Positions 1 through 12,800 of a stretch of DNA of 64,000 bases are shown here, one piece after another (position 1 is the first letter of the stretch; each line of letters begins with the position of its first letter). Where the stretch lies: NCBI RefSeq assembly GCF_963678635.1, contig NC_087064.1:43523159-43587158 (forward strand), written 5' to 3'. Origin of the DNA: Symsagittifera roscoffensis. Taxonomy: Eukaryota; Xenacoelomorpha; Acoela; Convolutidae. The position numbers and the translations under genes were made by a program. The notes below the pieces were generated by a model. The model did not search any database. It was not told the DNA's origin and worked only from the letters and a program-made list of their open reading frames with translations.

Positions 1-267
1 AGCTTGAGTCGAGTCGGTCAAAGAATATCGAGCCTGGGTCGAGTTGGTCCAAACATACAATATTTTGGTCGTCTCGGTCGAAAGATAAAGTGCAAACCTC
101 GACCTTAAATTGTGAACTGAAGTCGCGCGAATCACTTTGGTCGCGCAAACTTTGGTCGTTTTCGAGTTGCGCAAAATTGCAAAAGGGTATTTTTAGCCGG
201 CCAAAGTCGCGCAAATATTTCGGTCGCGCAGAGTCGCCACATACCCATTTTGAGTCGCAATGGTCGC
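1..267. repeat. Degenerate minisatellite, end of an array that enters from the left edge
   Basis: Loosely repeated units of roughly 30 bases contain variants of ggtcga, gtcgcgcaaa and cattttgagtcgcaatggtcg. They are relatives of the cleaner array further right. The stretch ends with the same tail words (gtcgcaatggtcgcagcataa) that close the main array near 2195. It therefore looks like the tail of a preceding copy of the same element. No gene is supported here. Confidence 0.7.
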
Positions 268-2214
268 AGCATAACCGGGTCGAGGTTTCTGATTTATGTT
301 TCTACCGAGAAAGGTCGAACACACATCAGAGTTCGACCGAAAATCCATAGCCAAGAACGCCTGCAAGAGGCTTGAGTCGCGCAAATTCGCAACATAGCCA
401 TTTTGAGACGCACAGAGTCGCAACATACCCATTTTGGATCGCAATGGTCCCAACATACCTTTTTTGAGTCACGAAAAGTCGCAACACAGCCATTTTGAGT
501 CGCAATGGTCGCAACGTACCTTTTTTGGATCGCGCAAAGTCGCAACATACCTTGTTTGAGTCGCGCAAAGTCGTAACATATTTTGTTCGGGTAGCGCAAA
601 GTCGCATAAAATTTCTTCGGTCGCGCAAATTCGCAACATACCCATTTTGAATCGCAATGGTCCCAACGTACCTTTTTTGGGTCGCGAAAAGTCGCAAAAA
701 ATTTGTTTTGGGTCGCGCAAATATTCCAGTCGCACAAAGTCGCAACATATCCATTTTGAGCAATGGTCGCAATGGTTGCAACGTAGCTTTTTTGGATCGC
801 ACATAGTTGCAACATATCTTGTTTGGGTCGCGCAAAGTCGCAACATACCCATTTTGAATCGCAATGGTCCCAATAAACCTTTTTTGGGTCCCGAAAAGTC
901 GAAACAAATCTGTTTTGGGTCGCGCAAAGTCGCGCAAATACTTCAGTCGCACAAAATCGCAACATATCCATTTTGAGTCGCAATGGTCGCAACGTAGCTT
1001 TTTTGGATCGCACAAAGTCGCAACATACCTTGTTTGGGTCGCGAAAAGTCGCAACATACCTTGTTTGGGTCGCGCAGAGTCGGAAAAAGTTTTTTCGGTC
1101 CCGCAAATTCGCAACATAGCCATTTTGCGTCGCACAAAGTCGCAACATGCCTAATTTGGGTCGCACAAAGTCCCAGCATACCTTTTTTGGGCCGCCAAAA
1201 GTCGAAAAAATCTGTTTTGGGACGCGCAAAGTCGCGCAAATATTTTGGTCGCACAAAATCGCAACATATCCGTTTTGAGTCACAATGGTCGCAACGTACC
1301 TTTTTTGGATCGCGCAAAGTCGCAACATACCTTGTTTGGGTCGCGCAAAGTCGCAACATACCTTGTTTGGGTCGCGCGAAGTCGCAACATACCTTGTTTG
1401 GGTCGTGCGAAGTCGCAACATACCTTGTTTGGGTCGCGCAAAGTCGCAACATACCTTGTTTGGGTCGCGCAAAGTCGCAACATACCTTGTTTGGGTCGTG
1501 CGAAGTCGCAACATACCTTGTTTGGGTCGCGCAAAGTCGCAACATACCTTTTTTGGATCGCGCAAAGTCTCAACATACCTTGTTTGGGTCGCGCAAAGTC
1601 GCAACATACCTTTCTTGGATCGCGCAAAGTCGCAACATACCTTGTTTGGGTCGTGCGAAGTCGCAACATACCTTGTTTGGGTCGTGCGAAGTCGCAACAT
1701 ACCTTGTTTGGGTCGTGCGAAGTCGCAACATACCTTGTTTGGATCGCGCAAAGTCGCAACATACCTTGTTTGGGTCGTGCGAAGTCGCAACATACCTTGT
1801 TTGGGTCGTGCGAAGTCGCAACATACCTTGTTTGGGTCGTGCGAAGTCGCAACATACCTTGTTTGGGTCGCGCAAAGTCGCAACATGCCTTTTTTGGATC
1901 GCGCAAAGTCGCAACATACCTTGTTTGGGTCGCGCAAAGTCGCAACATACCTTGTTTGGGTCGCGCAAAGTCGCAACATACCTTGTTTGGGTCGCGCAAA
2001 GTCGCAACATACCTTGTTTGGGTCGCGCAAAGTCGCAACATACCTTGTTTGGGTCGCGCGAAGTCGCAACATACCTTGTTTGGGTCGCGCAAAGTCGCAA
2101 CATACCTTGTTTGGGTCGTGCGAAGTCGCATAGAATTTCTTCGGTCGCGCAAATTCGTAACATGGCCATTTTGAGTCGCAATGGTCGCAACATAAGACCC
2201 CGACCTCAACCCGG
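268..2214. mobile_element. CCGGG-bounded minisatellite element A
   Basis: The left end reads accgggtcgaggt and the right end reads acctcaacccgggt, which is nearly its reverse complement. A short unique head (to about 375, ending in ctgcaagaggcttgagtcgcgc) is followed by about 1.8 kb of minisatellite. The head and the tail (gcaacataag ... cgac/caac-ccggg) recur around the array at 19060-19783, so this is a defined dispersed element rather than a random satellite. No transposase is encoded. How it moved is unknown; a non-autonomous DNA transposon or Helitron-like element is possible. Confidence 0.6.
1270..2135. repeat. Homogeneous 31-bp tandem repeat (about 28 monomers)
   Basis: The monomer contains ttgtttgggtcgcgcaaag followed by tcgcaacatacc, with an exact 31-base period (for example successive cgcaacata at 1321 and 1352). 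Variants swap gcgcaaa for gtgcgaa and ccttgttt for cctttttt. The monomer has no stop codon in most frames, and 31 is not a multiple of 3. As a result several frames on both strands stay open for hundreds of codons; these frames are not genes. The flanking parts of the element (375-1270) hold more diverged monomers with longer variants. Confidence 0.95.
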
Positions 2215-5200
2215 GTACCTTAACTGATTGTGAGAGTTTCGGGGGACATTGAAGGTTTGAACTGAACAATTTTGCTGTTTTTTTCTTCTTAATCAGTGCT
2301 TTTTTCATACGTTATGTTACCAGTACTATTTTATCGATTGACCCTTCTAGTCAAATTGATAACAATTTGGTGTTCGAAAAACCAGCCTACTTAAACATGC
2401 TTTGTTTTTTCCTTCATGAGTTCGTAGGTGAAATGCATTAATTTTTGAAGCACGTTGAAGGATACAAGAGCGGGCGTAGGAACCAACAATTGTATTTAAA
2501 AGATAAAAAAAGACCTCTGTAAGCCTGGGTGGTCATAAAAATTAGGGCTTGAGACCCGTTTTTTAAAATAAAATCACTGCGCACTTTGTGGACCATTCTC
2601 CGCGTTTTGACAAATGTAAATGAAAATTTCTCTTAATGCCCTAAGGTACTGTCTACTGCTGTGATAATTGACTTCTGCTTAAAACCATAGGAAACTCAAA
2701 TACTCTAAATTTATTGATTCCGCAGAAAATGGAATTTTTCAAAATTGGCTATTGTTCTATTTCAGGATACAATCAGTAGCTTAATGTCGGTCTGAGGATT
2801 AAGTTTAAAACACAGCACGCGTGTAAAAAGCTGGTGATGGACCATCATTATCCCCTCGAAATTCATGAGCCAATTCATGAACCATCACTATTCCCCTTAT
2901 AAGGTAGAAAATTGATTCCTACCCGATCACTTAGTTCTTTATTAAGAACAGAAAGATTTTTACTCCACGAACTTCTCAAAATGTATAGAGAAACGTCTCC
3001 GAATTTGAATTTTTTCAGCAATTATTACCAAAGAGAACTCCCACTGTTAAGACCGGTGTTTGGGTCGCCGCCTTTGTATGACATGTAAAAAACAATTACC
3101 AAGGACCCAAAATCTTGATGTCCCATAAGTCTGAAGAAATTTCTCTTTAAAATATTAAAATGCAGCAATTTTTCTGTCACAAAAAAGAACATTAGACCTT
3201 GAAATCAATTGTTCCAAGACGTCGAAGAAACACTCATAAACACAATGAAATGCATTTTTACGTCATCTATGTTTACATTTAGTTGATTGTTGTTGATAAA
3301 TTAGCTGTCAATCGTAATCAAAACTGTCAGACAGCTTCAGGTCTTCTGTTTGTGAAACGCAGCCATATGGTACAAATAAATAAAAAGGATTATGTTTATT
3401 TTAAATTGAATGAAAGATTACATTACTTTTCATAGAACAGAAAAGTAAACTGGCTAAAAATACTCAATTATGTTCATTTTTAGTTATACCAAAAAACAGA
3501 TGGAAAAAATCGATAACATGCTAAAAATTATGCTAAAAAAATGTGTGGTCAAAATTAAGGTTCTTTGCTTCAATGAACTTTTTTAATTCTAACTTTGAAC
3601 TTTTTTGTGATGTGTCTTGGGCACCCAGAGAAAACAACGCTCAACGCTGGATCAATTAACTCTGTTTAAAAACTCTGATCTATCATGAGTCGAAAATCAG
3701 CCATGAAATTTAAGTAGTTACAGAAAAAACGGCAAAAAATGTTCGTTCATTTTATTGGTTCTAGTTCCGTAACCGTAGCGAAACTGATCGTTTCAGAGCC
3801 AAAAAAATTGTGCTCTGACTCTCTTGTAAATAATCTTAAAAAATTGTGGTTCAAACTTCTGATAGAACTTTTCAAAAAAAAAAATTTTGTATTGTTTACG
3901 CTCAAATTGCTCAAAAGCCATTCATCTTGATCAAAAACATTCAAGAACCGCTCACACTGTTTGAAATTTGTCCCGAGTTGGCGCATATATTGAACAGCAA
4001 ATGCAAGTAAAGCTAAAAAAAAATTTTAAATTTTATCTTCAGCAATTGCGAAATAAAAATGAAAGCTACCATCAAATATTCTAGTATTTGAAAATATAAA
4101 AATTTTGATGACGTTTTTTTTGTTTCAAAACTAGATTACTAATGACTCCGCATTTTTTAAAAGAAAGCTCAAAAAAACCGAACCACTAAACTTCAGCAAA
4201 CTTTTCTAAGTAATCTGCAAAAAAAACTATTCAAACCGCTTAATCCTTGCTTCAAAAATCTCGAATATGGAGCTGCAAAATGAATTTTCTGAAATTTCTT
4301 AGCAAATTTGATTTTCAAGTTCCAAATTTATATTTCGCATTTGAAAACGAGACTATGCGAGAGTTTGGATGATTGAGTTTATTTAAATAAGTTTAGATGC
4401 AAAAAAAAAACACATTAGAGCGATTTCATGGTTTCGCAGAATTGGCCCGCTCGTAGGTTTTTTTAAATTTTGGTATCGAATTATTTTTTTGTATTAGCGT
4501 TCTATTCTCTCGCTTTTTCCTCCTCATTGATCCTCCTCGTTTATCCGGTCCGATTGACTTCTCGGTTGCTTTTTATCCTTCAAGCTATTTGCTCATTTTT
4601 TGGTGAAATTGGGCTCACTCAAAATAGTATTGATTTGCTCTGCTTTTACTTTCACTATCAGGTCCGATTCCCCTTCTGTAATCACCGGGCGCAATTCATG
4701 TCCTTCGTTACGAGGCCAAACTGTGTATTTTGTGAATTATAATCGGATTCTGCCACAGACTGAAAACAGTTTGATCGTGGAATCCGTAACGCTGCTTTTT
4801 TGATCTTCTTCGCTGTTATGGAATCCACGTACAAACAGCAACAGCAATGATTTGCTCGAACTTGCCCCAAAAATAGCAAATTTGTGGAATCGACAGGAAC
4901 ATAATATTATATGTGTAGAGTTAAAATTACGCTGTCGTGGAACTTGCACATTGCAAACGGAATCAGAAAATGAAAGCGGAATCAGCATTTGATTGGGGGT
5001 TCGTGTAACATCTATAATTACGTTTTGATGTTACATTTTAGAACTAAATTTTTTTTTTGGGTCACCAGCTATATTTTCCAACAATTCGATCTCATTTTTT
5101 GCCAACAACCAAGTCTCAATTATTGCGAACAGTTCAATCTGATTTACTGATTACAGTTCAATCTCCATTAGTGTCAAACATTCAATTCCACCAGCTAAAC

Positions 5201-5358
5201 CTCAATTATAAACAAAATGAATACTAAGAGAATGAACAACATCTTCATTCTCAAACACTGAAAAAAAAACTGAATTAAAATATTTTAATTTTGCTTCACT
5301 TTAGTCTTTTACTTGAAATTTTCCAAACAGTGCCAGGTTAATTTAAAAACTTACATTT
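2215..5358. other. No gene recognised; AT-rich old repeat or host sequence
   Basis: Only short random-looking frames are present, the longest about 90 codons, with low-complexity composition and no recognisable motif. The stretch 4680-4990 contains scattered ggaatcc/gtggaat words that resemble 10480-10800, including the pair aatccacgtacaaacagcaa and aatccaggaacaaacagaca. That suggests two very diverged copies of one repeat. No RNA gene was recognised. Confidence 0.6.
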
Positions 5359-5505
5359 GATTCCTGTGCCGCACTCATATTACTGCTTTTTTCCTCTGGA
5401 ACTACTTTTTTTGATCTAGATGATTTTGTATTAGAAGCTCACGTATGAGCCCAATGTTTGCCTCATTTTCATCCCACTACTTAAGGTAATCTAATTCTAA
5501 GTTCA
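5359..5505 (+). repeat. 147-bp dispersed direct repeat, copy 1
   Basis: The stretch starting gattcctgtgccgcactcat and ending ggtaatctaattctaagtt recurs almost identically at 7088-7234. The flanks differ, so this is a dispersed duplication about 1.7 kb apart. No coding capacity is apparent. Confidence 0.85.
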
Positions 5506-5951
5506 CATGATGTATCTCAACATTAAGGAATGAGATGTAATGGTGATGCTAGAGTTTGATTGCTCAAAAGATTCCACTAAAATCAAAAGGACGGGAAATG
5601 CAATCCTTTTCTTAATTCCCCTTTAAGTTCATAGATTTTTCCTTATTTCAAGCAAGATTTTAATTTCGAGTAATAACCCTCTAAACAGTGTCTATCCCAT
5701 TTCACTACGTCACAGATAAAATTCCTCTAGCACTGAGTGAGGCAAGGCGTCCGAGGCTCAAAACTACTCCCAATCCCGAAAGTGTTATGTTGTTGGGAAG
5801 TTACTCAATATTGTATTATGTTAATTGCCCCTTCCGTGATGTTCTACCAATTGTATCTCTTTTTCTTAACTGGCAACAATTGTTTTCATAAAATAATTGA
5901 AAAAAATTCAATTCAACTAAATTTCAAAACTTAGATGAAAGAAAGGGTCCG

Positions 5952-6261
5952 CGACTGCATATGTTTATTATTTCTAGCAATTTCTTACTCATTAAGTTGT
6001 TTAATTAAGGCCTTTTTCTAAGTTGCTATCCTCGATAGCTCAACTCTGCATTTCACTCGATTTATCGAACTAACGGATATTCAACTGGCCACTTTTTCTT
6101 AACTGGCGACTGCTTATGTTTATTATTTCTAGCAATTTCTTACTCATTAAGTTGTTTAATTAAGGCCTTTTTCTAAGTTGCTATCCTCGATAGCTCAACT
6201 CTGCATTTCACTCGATTTATCGAACTAACGGATATTCAACTGGCCATTTGCTGAAAACTGT
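5952..6261 (+). repeat. 155-bp tandem duplication (two units)
   Basis: The unit beginning near cgactgcatatgtttatt (5952) is repeated from 6107 with very few changes. Both units contain ctatcctcgatagctcaact and ggatattcaactggcca. The short hairpin atcctcgat lies inside each unit. No gene is seen. Confidence 0.85.
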
Positions 6262-6639
6262 TCTATTGCTCTAAGAATGAACTATTCGACTCAATAGTAC
6301 TAACAGTACCTCATTTTTATTTACGCTCATTCCTAGTTAAGTCACGCCACTTCCTAGCGCTTCTGGCATCCACTTAATTTTTTCCTCTGCACATGTTTTA
6401 TAACTCCATGCCTCCCCCTGTCACCACTGAGAGGTGATCCATTCGGCTTTTTTTATCAGTTTTGTCACGTTTTTCAGATCCGGCTATGCGGTAGGTGTCA
6501 CAAAAGGACCCTGGTAAGCAAATGTCATATGATTCTAGTCATTTAGCCTTCGAATTCAGTTCAACTTCCTAACCATGCTACGTTTACTCAACGTCTCTAC
6601 ATAAGTGTTTATTTTAGTTATCCAGCTAGCGTTTCCGAC

Positions 6640-6900
6640 TGCTGATCTAACCGTTGGAAAAAATTCAAATCCAAGTAGATGATGTATCTTACCACTACCT
6701 ATAAAACCTCTCAACATCAGCATCATACTTTCATTGGAGGTAAAAAAAACTACTCGGGTTTGTTTACTTAGGTTGTAAAACTGCAACTTGCGTCCATAAA
6801 TTTCAACTCAAATTTCATCTTCGGTTCTATTCCAACCGCTAGTTGCCTAGTTCCCATTACACTTCCAGGAACACATATTATTTGCCCCAGAGGGTTAGGT
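6640..6900 (+). repeat. Dispersed repeat R2, short copy
   Basis: This stretch shares an ordered series of words with 7620-8480 and 8890-9870. The words are a gatgatgtatctt block, actacctataaa, ctactcgggtttgttta, gtaaaactgcaa, gtcctattccaac and cacttccaggaac..tttgcccca. Order and spacing are kept while sequence has diverged, as expected for an old transposon family. No protein homology was recognised. Confidence 0.6.
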
Positions 6901-7087
6901 AGAGGGTTTTTTTCAAATGAAGCTACCGCACTTTAAGCATTTAATAATTCCGTCTACACTTCCTTCCAATCCCGACCTTCTACGTGTCAAAGTGGTGTAG
7001 TTCATTTCTTTGTCGTCAAATTGAGCTAAAAGGTCAACTCCGGTCAAGCAGAGTAAATATTCCATCCAATCACCTTTTCAAAAAATT

Positions 7088-7234
7088 TGATTCCTGTGCC
7101 GCACTCATATTACTGTTTTTTTCCTCTGGAACTACTTTTTTTGATCTAGATGATTTTGTATTAGAAGCTCACGTATGAGCCCAATGTTTGCCTCATTTTC
7201 ATCCCACTACTTAAGGTAATCTAATTCTAAGTTT
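7088..7234 (+). repeat. 147-bp dispersed direct repeat, copy 2
   Basis: Nearly identical to 5359-5505, including gatctagatgattttgtatt and the ends of the unit. The sequence on each side differs from that around copy 1. Confidence 0.85.
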
Positions 7235-7619
7235 TTTTAACTTCTGAATCATTTCCCAACGGACAAAATTATCCTCAACTACAAATCAGATGGCCGACTC
7301 CAATCTCAAGGGGTTTGGGCCGAGCTGGCCACATTCCGCTGTTAATTTTAGATTTTCCATGGAATTTGGGGTCATACAGCACAAAGGTCAGCCCGGGGTC
7401 TTCCGAGGTCAATCTTTCAAATTCGAGGTCGGAAGTTTATGGGGGTCTAATCTATCAAATTTCTTCCAAATCCCATTAATATTTCCCAAGTTATGATGTT
7501 TCTTAAGGTCCATTATCACTCTTCCCACAAATTGGCGATAAACACCAAAAGGGGTCACCGGAAAAGCTCAATTGATTAAAGGTCTTTTTCTTGCGGTGGG
7601 TCTAGTATATATTGCCGCT

Positions 7620-8480
7620 ATAAGTTCAGTATGATCTCAATAATTATTTTGCGTGATTCGTCTTTTTCCAGTTTTTTCAAGTGCTAATAGCTTTTAATCT
7701 AACCGCTCGTAAAAATTCAAATCAAAACACATTATGTATCTTGCCACTATCTATAAACCCTCCCAATTTCAGTTTCCTACTCTCATTGAAGCCGAAAAAC
7801 TAGTTGTGGAAATTATCGGCGGGTTTGTTTACTTAGGATGTAAAACAGCAAGCAGGAGTCCAGGGGCCTGAGATTCCAAATTTAAACGTCCCTCAACTAG
7901 GTCTACAATATACAATACTTAGGTCCTATTCCAACCTTTATTTGCCGAGTTCCCTTTACACTTCCGGGAAGCGGTATCGTTTGCCCCAGGGAATAGAATA
8001 GCTAAACTGCATGCATTTCTGATGTTTAGCTCTCAGTCCAAATCTGAGTTTGGCGAAAACGTAAAGGGATCAGCAATCCCACAGTTTTCTCCTCTTGTTT
8101 TTAATCTCCCGAATAATGCTTAATGGCAAAGTTTAGGTTACAGCATCCATCTTAACTGTAACAATCTTAACTGTATCACTCTAGTCCAACGTATACTTAA
8201 AATCAGATGTCTAACCACTCTTAGAACTTCTTACCCCCCTCCCCGCTATCAAGCTAACCCGTCCTATAAAAACAGTCTAATTCTTCCGGTTGTCTTTTGT
8301 TCCTATTTACCACCCCAAAAGTTAATCATCACTCTAATGCTAAATCTTATGATAAACTTTCCTAGTTTCCGTTTTACATTTTCTCTATTAGATTAGCGGA
8401 TCCATCAGTCAATCCCCTAAAATTCACAAGGCTCATCCAAAAACTAAACACCAGTCGACTAGGAGTATCCTATCCAGGAG
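7620..8480 (+). repeat. Dispersed repeat R2, long copy 1
   Basis: Aligns by eye with 8890-9870. Shared words in order include ataattattttgcgtga, gatctaacc, cactatctataaa, gggtttgtttactta, gtcctattccaacc and acttccgggaa. Then come tagctctcagtccaaa, tttggcgaaaac, gggatcagc, taagatagct-like words and ccgttctat. The pair looks like two old copies of a ~900-bp element or a diverged segmental duplication. Only short frames remain. Confidence 0.65.
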
Positions 8481-8889
8481 ATACGATTGATTCAAAACCT
8501 TAACTGCGTAGTAAAAACCAACCTCTTTGGAAAAATTAGAGCGAATGACCAACAGTTACACGATAATCTGAAGTGAGTCTTACTTACATATATTCTACCA
8601 ATGACCGGTTGGAGAAAAAAAATTAAAAAAAAACTAGTTTTGACCCACAAATGTACCAAATTGTACAGCTGGCTTTACCTTCAGCTCTACTCGGGACATT
8701 CGCGGCCACTTCTTACTTCTGGCTTCAATATCTGTTGCGTCGTATGTCTCCACCGAGTCACCTTCTCTTTTATATGCTTCGAGTTTTCTGGGGGTTGATC
8801 CTGTGCTCAACTAATAATCGATTCCTCTGTGATAATTTTTTCTTGCGCCCAATTGTTTTTTGAAGTCCTCAATGTCTTCAACATGCGTT

Positions 8890-9870
8890 TCTAATAAATT
8901 CAGAATGATATCAATAATTATTTTGCGTGAAACGTCCATTTCCTGTCTAGGGTTGTTTTCCAAGTGCGAGGAGTTTCTGATCTAACCATTGGAAAAAGAT
9001 CAAATGCAAAGAGATGATGTATCTTGCCACTACCTATAAACCCCCCCCCCCCCCCAACATCAGCATCATACTTTCATTGGAGGCAAAAAAAACTACTCGG
9101 GTTTGTTTATTTGGGCTGTAAAACTGCAAGTTGGGTCCAAGAATTCTATGAAATTCAACATAAATTTTCCTCAATTAGGTCTATAAAATAATAAACTTTC
9201 GTCCTATTCCAAACGCTAGTTGCCGAGTTCCCATTACACTTCCAGGAACATTTATTACTTGCCCCAAAGGGTTATGAGGTGTCGGTTTTTTATATCTCTA
9301 TAGTATCCGTGCTCATAAGTTTTGCTTTTTTAGTCTATTTATCGTTTTGATTAATCAATATCCAGCTACTTTCTACTATTGAGATAAGCTATACTGCGTG
9401 CATTTCGCAAGGTTAGCTCTCAGTCCAAAACAGAGTTTGGCGAAAACATTAAGGGATCAGCGATCCCACAGTCTTTCCTTTTTCTTTATTGTTCTCCCAA
9501 ATAGTGCTCTATGGCAAAGTATAAATTACAACATCCATCCTAACCGTAATTTTTTGAACCGTAATACACCAAGCTACCCTATACTTAATATAAGATAGCT
9601 AAACGCTCTTTTAGCTTTTTACATCCCCCAAACCCCCTGCTATCGAGGTAACCCGTTCTATTAAAACAGGCTAACTCTTTATGTTGTCTTTTTTTCCTAG
9701 TTACCACTCCACAGGCTAATCATCACACTAATGCCTAAACTGATGATATGCCTACCTAGTTTCTGTGTTACATTTCCTAAGACATAATCGCGGACCCATC
9801 AGTCAGTCCCTTATATTTAACGAAACTCATCCAAAAACTAAACACCAGTGGACTAAACGTTGATGAAATT
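8890..9870 (+). repeat. Dispersed repeat R2, long copy 2
   Basis: Partner of 7620-8480. It contains a homopolymer run of about 18 C near 9042 where the other copy has a normal ctcccaa sequence. That run is a likely site of polymerase slippage or assembly error. No intact frame is present. Confidence 0.65.
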
Positions 9871-12800
9871 GCTCAACAATAATTGAAAACAAAATTTTAT
9901 TTTTTTCTGCTTGTGTCAGTTTTCTAGTCAGTTTTAAATAAAAGAGAAATTTTTAATCCAGTTTTCAGAGGATCTTTCAAATCAGCTTTAAGAAAGAGTA
10001 ATCGAGCTTCGATACAGTCTTTTATATCATCTCAAATACTGAACCATCTCATCTCAATTACTGATGAGTGATGATGATTTCTCAACCAACTGAACCATCT
10101 CATATCAATTACTAATGAAAAATGATGATTTCTTAACCGACTGGACCACCTAATCTCAAATACTTATGAGTGACTGAGCTGTCATTTCAAACCTAAACTG
10201 CCATTTCAAACCCTGAGCAGTCATTTCAAACCCATTTAAAACCAATTCAAACTCAAAATGGCTTTCGATGATTGTGTTTTCTGAGCCCAAAAAAAATCAT
10301 CCGATCATCAGATTATCGATAAAAATTTGCCATCTGCAACCTATTCAGTCAATCAATGTTTTAAGATTGGTTTGTGGACGTATTGATAAGTCCTTGCTTT
10401 AAAATTGCGCGTTGCTAAAATTGCGCGCAGATAATATTTCCACATCTAGCTTTTATTTGTTAGTATGCAAGTTAAATAATAAACAAAATTGCGGAGTCCA
10501 CTTAGAGTTTGCGTAATCCGCTTACATTTGCGGTTTCCGCTTACAAATTCTGCGCATTCCACTTACAGTTGCGGAAACCAGAAAAACTAGCTATATTTTT
10601 TTGTTGCGGAACCCGCAACAAAACAAATGTGCCGACATAATTTAAGTTACAGGTATTTGTACGCTGAATCCACTGAAATATGGTTAGTGGAATCCACTTA
10701 CATTTTGAAACATATTTAAAGACTTGTCTCTGGAATCCAGGAACAAACAGACACAACAATGTTCGCCTATCCAGTGCACATTTTGGCCTCGTAATGCAGT
10801 TCAATTTTAATACCTTGAACAATTATTGTTTTCCCCTGATAAATTTAGCACTATCAAAAGCATATAATCTCTATTTGACTATTGATAAAACCTTTTTCAG
10901 CAAAATGTGCATTTTACTATCATAACAACGTATGACACTCTTTAGAGTTTTTTAATACTGTCTTGGCATAAACAGCAACCTCAAGTCCTTTATCAACCTA
11001 AGTGGTGATTTGAAATGGTGATGAAATCCATTTTGAGTTATACTTTCAGATTCGAATGAGACCAAAGAGTCTACGACATTTAAAAAATTGTTATCAAAAA
11101 TCTTTTTATATTCTTTTGGAAATCCATTCGTTTTGCCCATATTCAAGCAAATTCAATGAATCTCGCTTATTCACCAAACAAGCAAAGAAGTATTGCTCCG
11201 CAATGCCAGCATTTTGAGAGGTTTTAGGGCATTTTAATTTTTGCACTGATTTAAAAAAAATTAATTGAAAAAGGTCTGCTATTTCTGAAGCTCATTTTCT
11301 GAAGTCATTTAGTCAGTGTTATTTCTGAAGCTAAATTGTGAGCGTAATTCTTCGAGTAAACACTGATAATTCTCAAAGCTTGTTTCATAAAATTGCTCAA
11401 CTTTTAGAAAATTAGCACGGGGGTCATCTTTTGCAAAGTCGATAAGAAAGATAAAAAAAACGGATCATCATTTTTTTGTATAATTTGCTCAATTGCACTT
11501 TTCGACGTGGAATCTCATTTTAGAGTATGACGCTTTTACCAATTTGTTTAAACAAAGGACAGCAATAATTACACTGTCTATATTACAGAAACTTTCAAAC
11601 TCATATAATTTTAGTAACAGAACATGAGTTAGGTTAACTAAAAAAAAAGTAGACAGTAACAATTACAGATCAAACAGCCGATGAAATGAACAGTTATTGC
11701 TTAAACAGTCTTTTAAAAAATATATATATATAAACCAATAAATGAAATTCAAAAAATATATTCCAAAACTTGTATTCTTGACTAACTTCGAGTCAGATCG
11801 TGGCGTTGGTAGTCATAATATACGAAATAGTTTTTTTTATCTGTGTAATTTGCGAAAGTTTTTAGAAAAAAAATTAAGCTAAATTTTTTCGATATCTTTA
11901 AAGGTCTTCTAGAATCTTTAAAAACCTTGTGGAGTCTTGAAAATCACAACATCTCTCTTAAAGCTGATTTTACGCTTTAATAATTAGATTGAAACGCATC
12001 TAGCAAGCTCAAGAGAACGAGGTGATTTGAACGAATAATAAACGTGATTTTAAGGTGATTTGAATGAATAATAAAAAACTTCGCAGTTACTCAAACAAAT
12101 TGCCCAAAAATTAATGTGAGTTTTTCTTGTTTTGTTAATTAGTGTACTCTAAAAAGCTGAGGGCCACAAGCTACGATGAAGTCTTGCGTCAATCAGAAAC
12201 TTTAAAAAACTGGGAATAAGGAAAAAAACAGTGGAAAATGACCACGAAAATCTTTTTGGGCTTATAATGAACAATAATTTCAAAATTTTATAATTTTTGT
12301 CTCAAAATAGTATTCGGAAGTGTAGCTCTAAGCTTTAAAATATTCATTTTTGGCTTACCCTTCTCTCATTTTTTCTCTACTTAAGCAGCAGATAGTGAAA
12401 GATAGCAGCATAACTTAGTTTCCGCTTATGGGCATAGCTGGGGTTAAGTGACAAAACGATAACTTTAATCCATAATGAACCAATATTTTTTAGTTTACTC
12501 TTTGTCTATTAATTGAAAACAAAATTGACCCTTTTGAATTTTCTTTCTAATATAATTCATATGTAAGACGAGACACGCCTTTTATCATTTACACTTAAAA
12601 TGGCTCGGCTAGCTCCAATGTTCATGATGTCCTCTGATAGACAATGATCTTTTGATTCCGCAGCTCCTGTTTTCTGTGAAAAATGTCTGTGAAAAAAGAG
12701 TCTTATCCCTTAAATTAGAATTAGAAAATAATCAAAGAATTGAATTGTTTAAGAAAAGCCAACAAAAGAGTAGGTTGTTCAGAATTTTGTGACGTTATAA

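Noticed and set aside
1270-2135. CRISPR array (31-bp repeats)
   Set aside because: Repeats abut directly with no unique spacers, monomers vary, and the context is eukaryotic.
294-2308. Long open frames (up to 592 codons) on both strands as genes
   Set aside because: They arise from a 31-bp tandem repeat lacking stops. Several frames on both strands are open at once and translate into the same repeat in shifted form.
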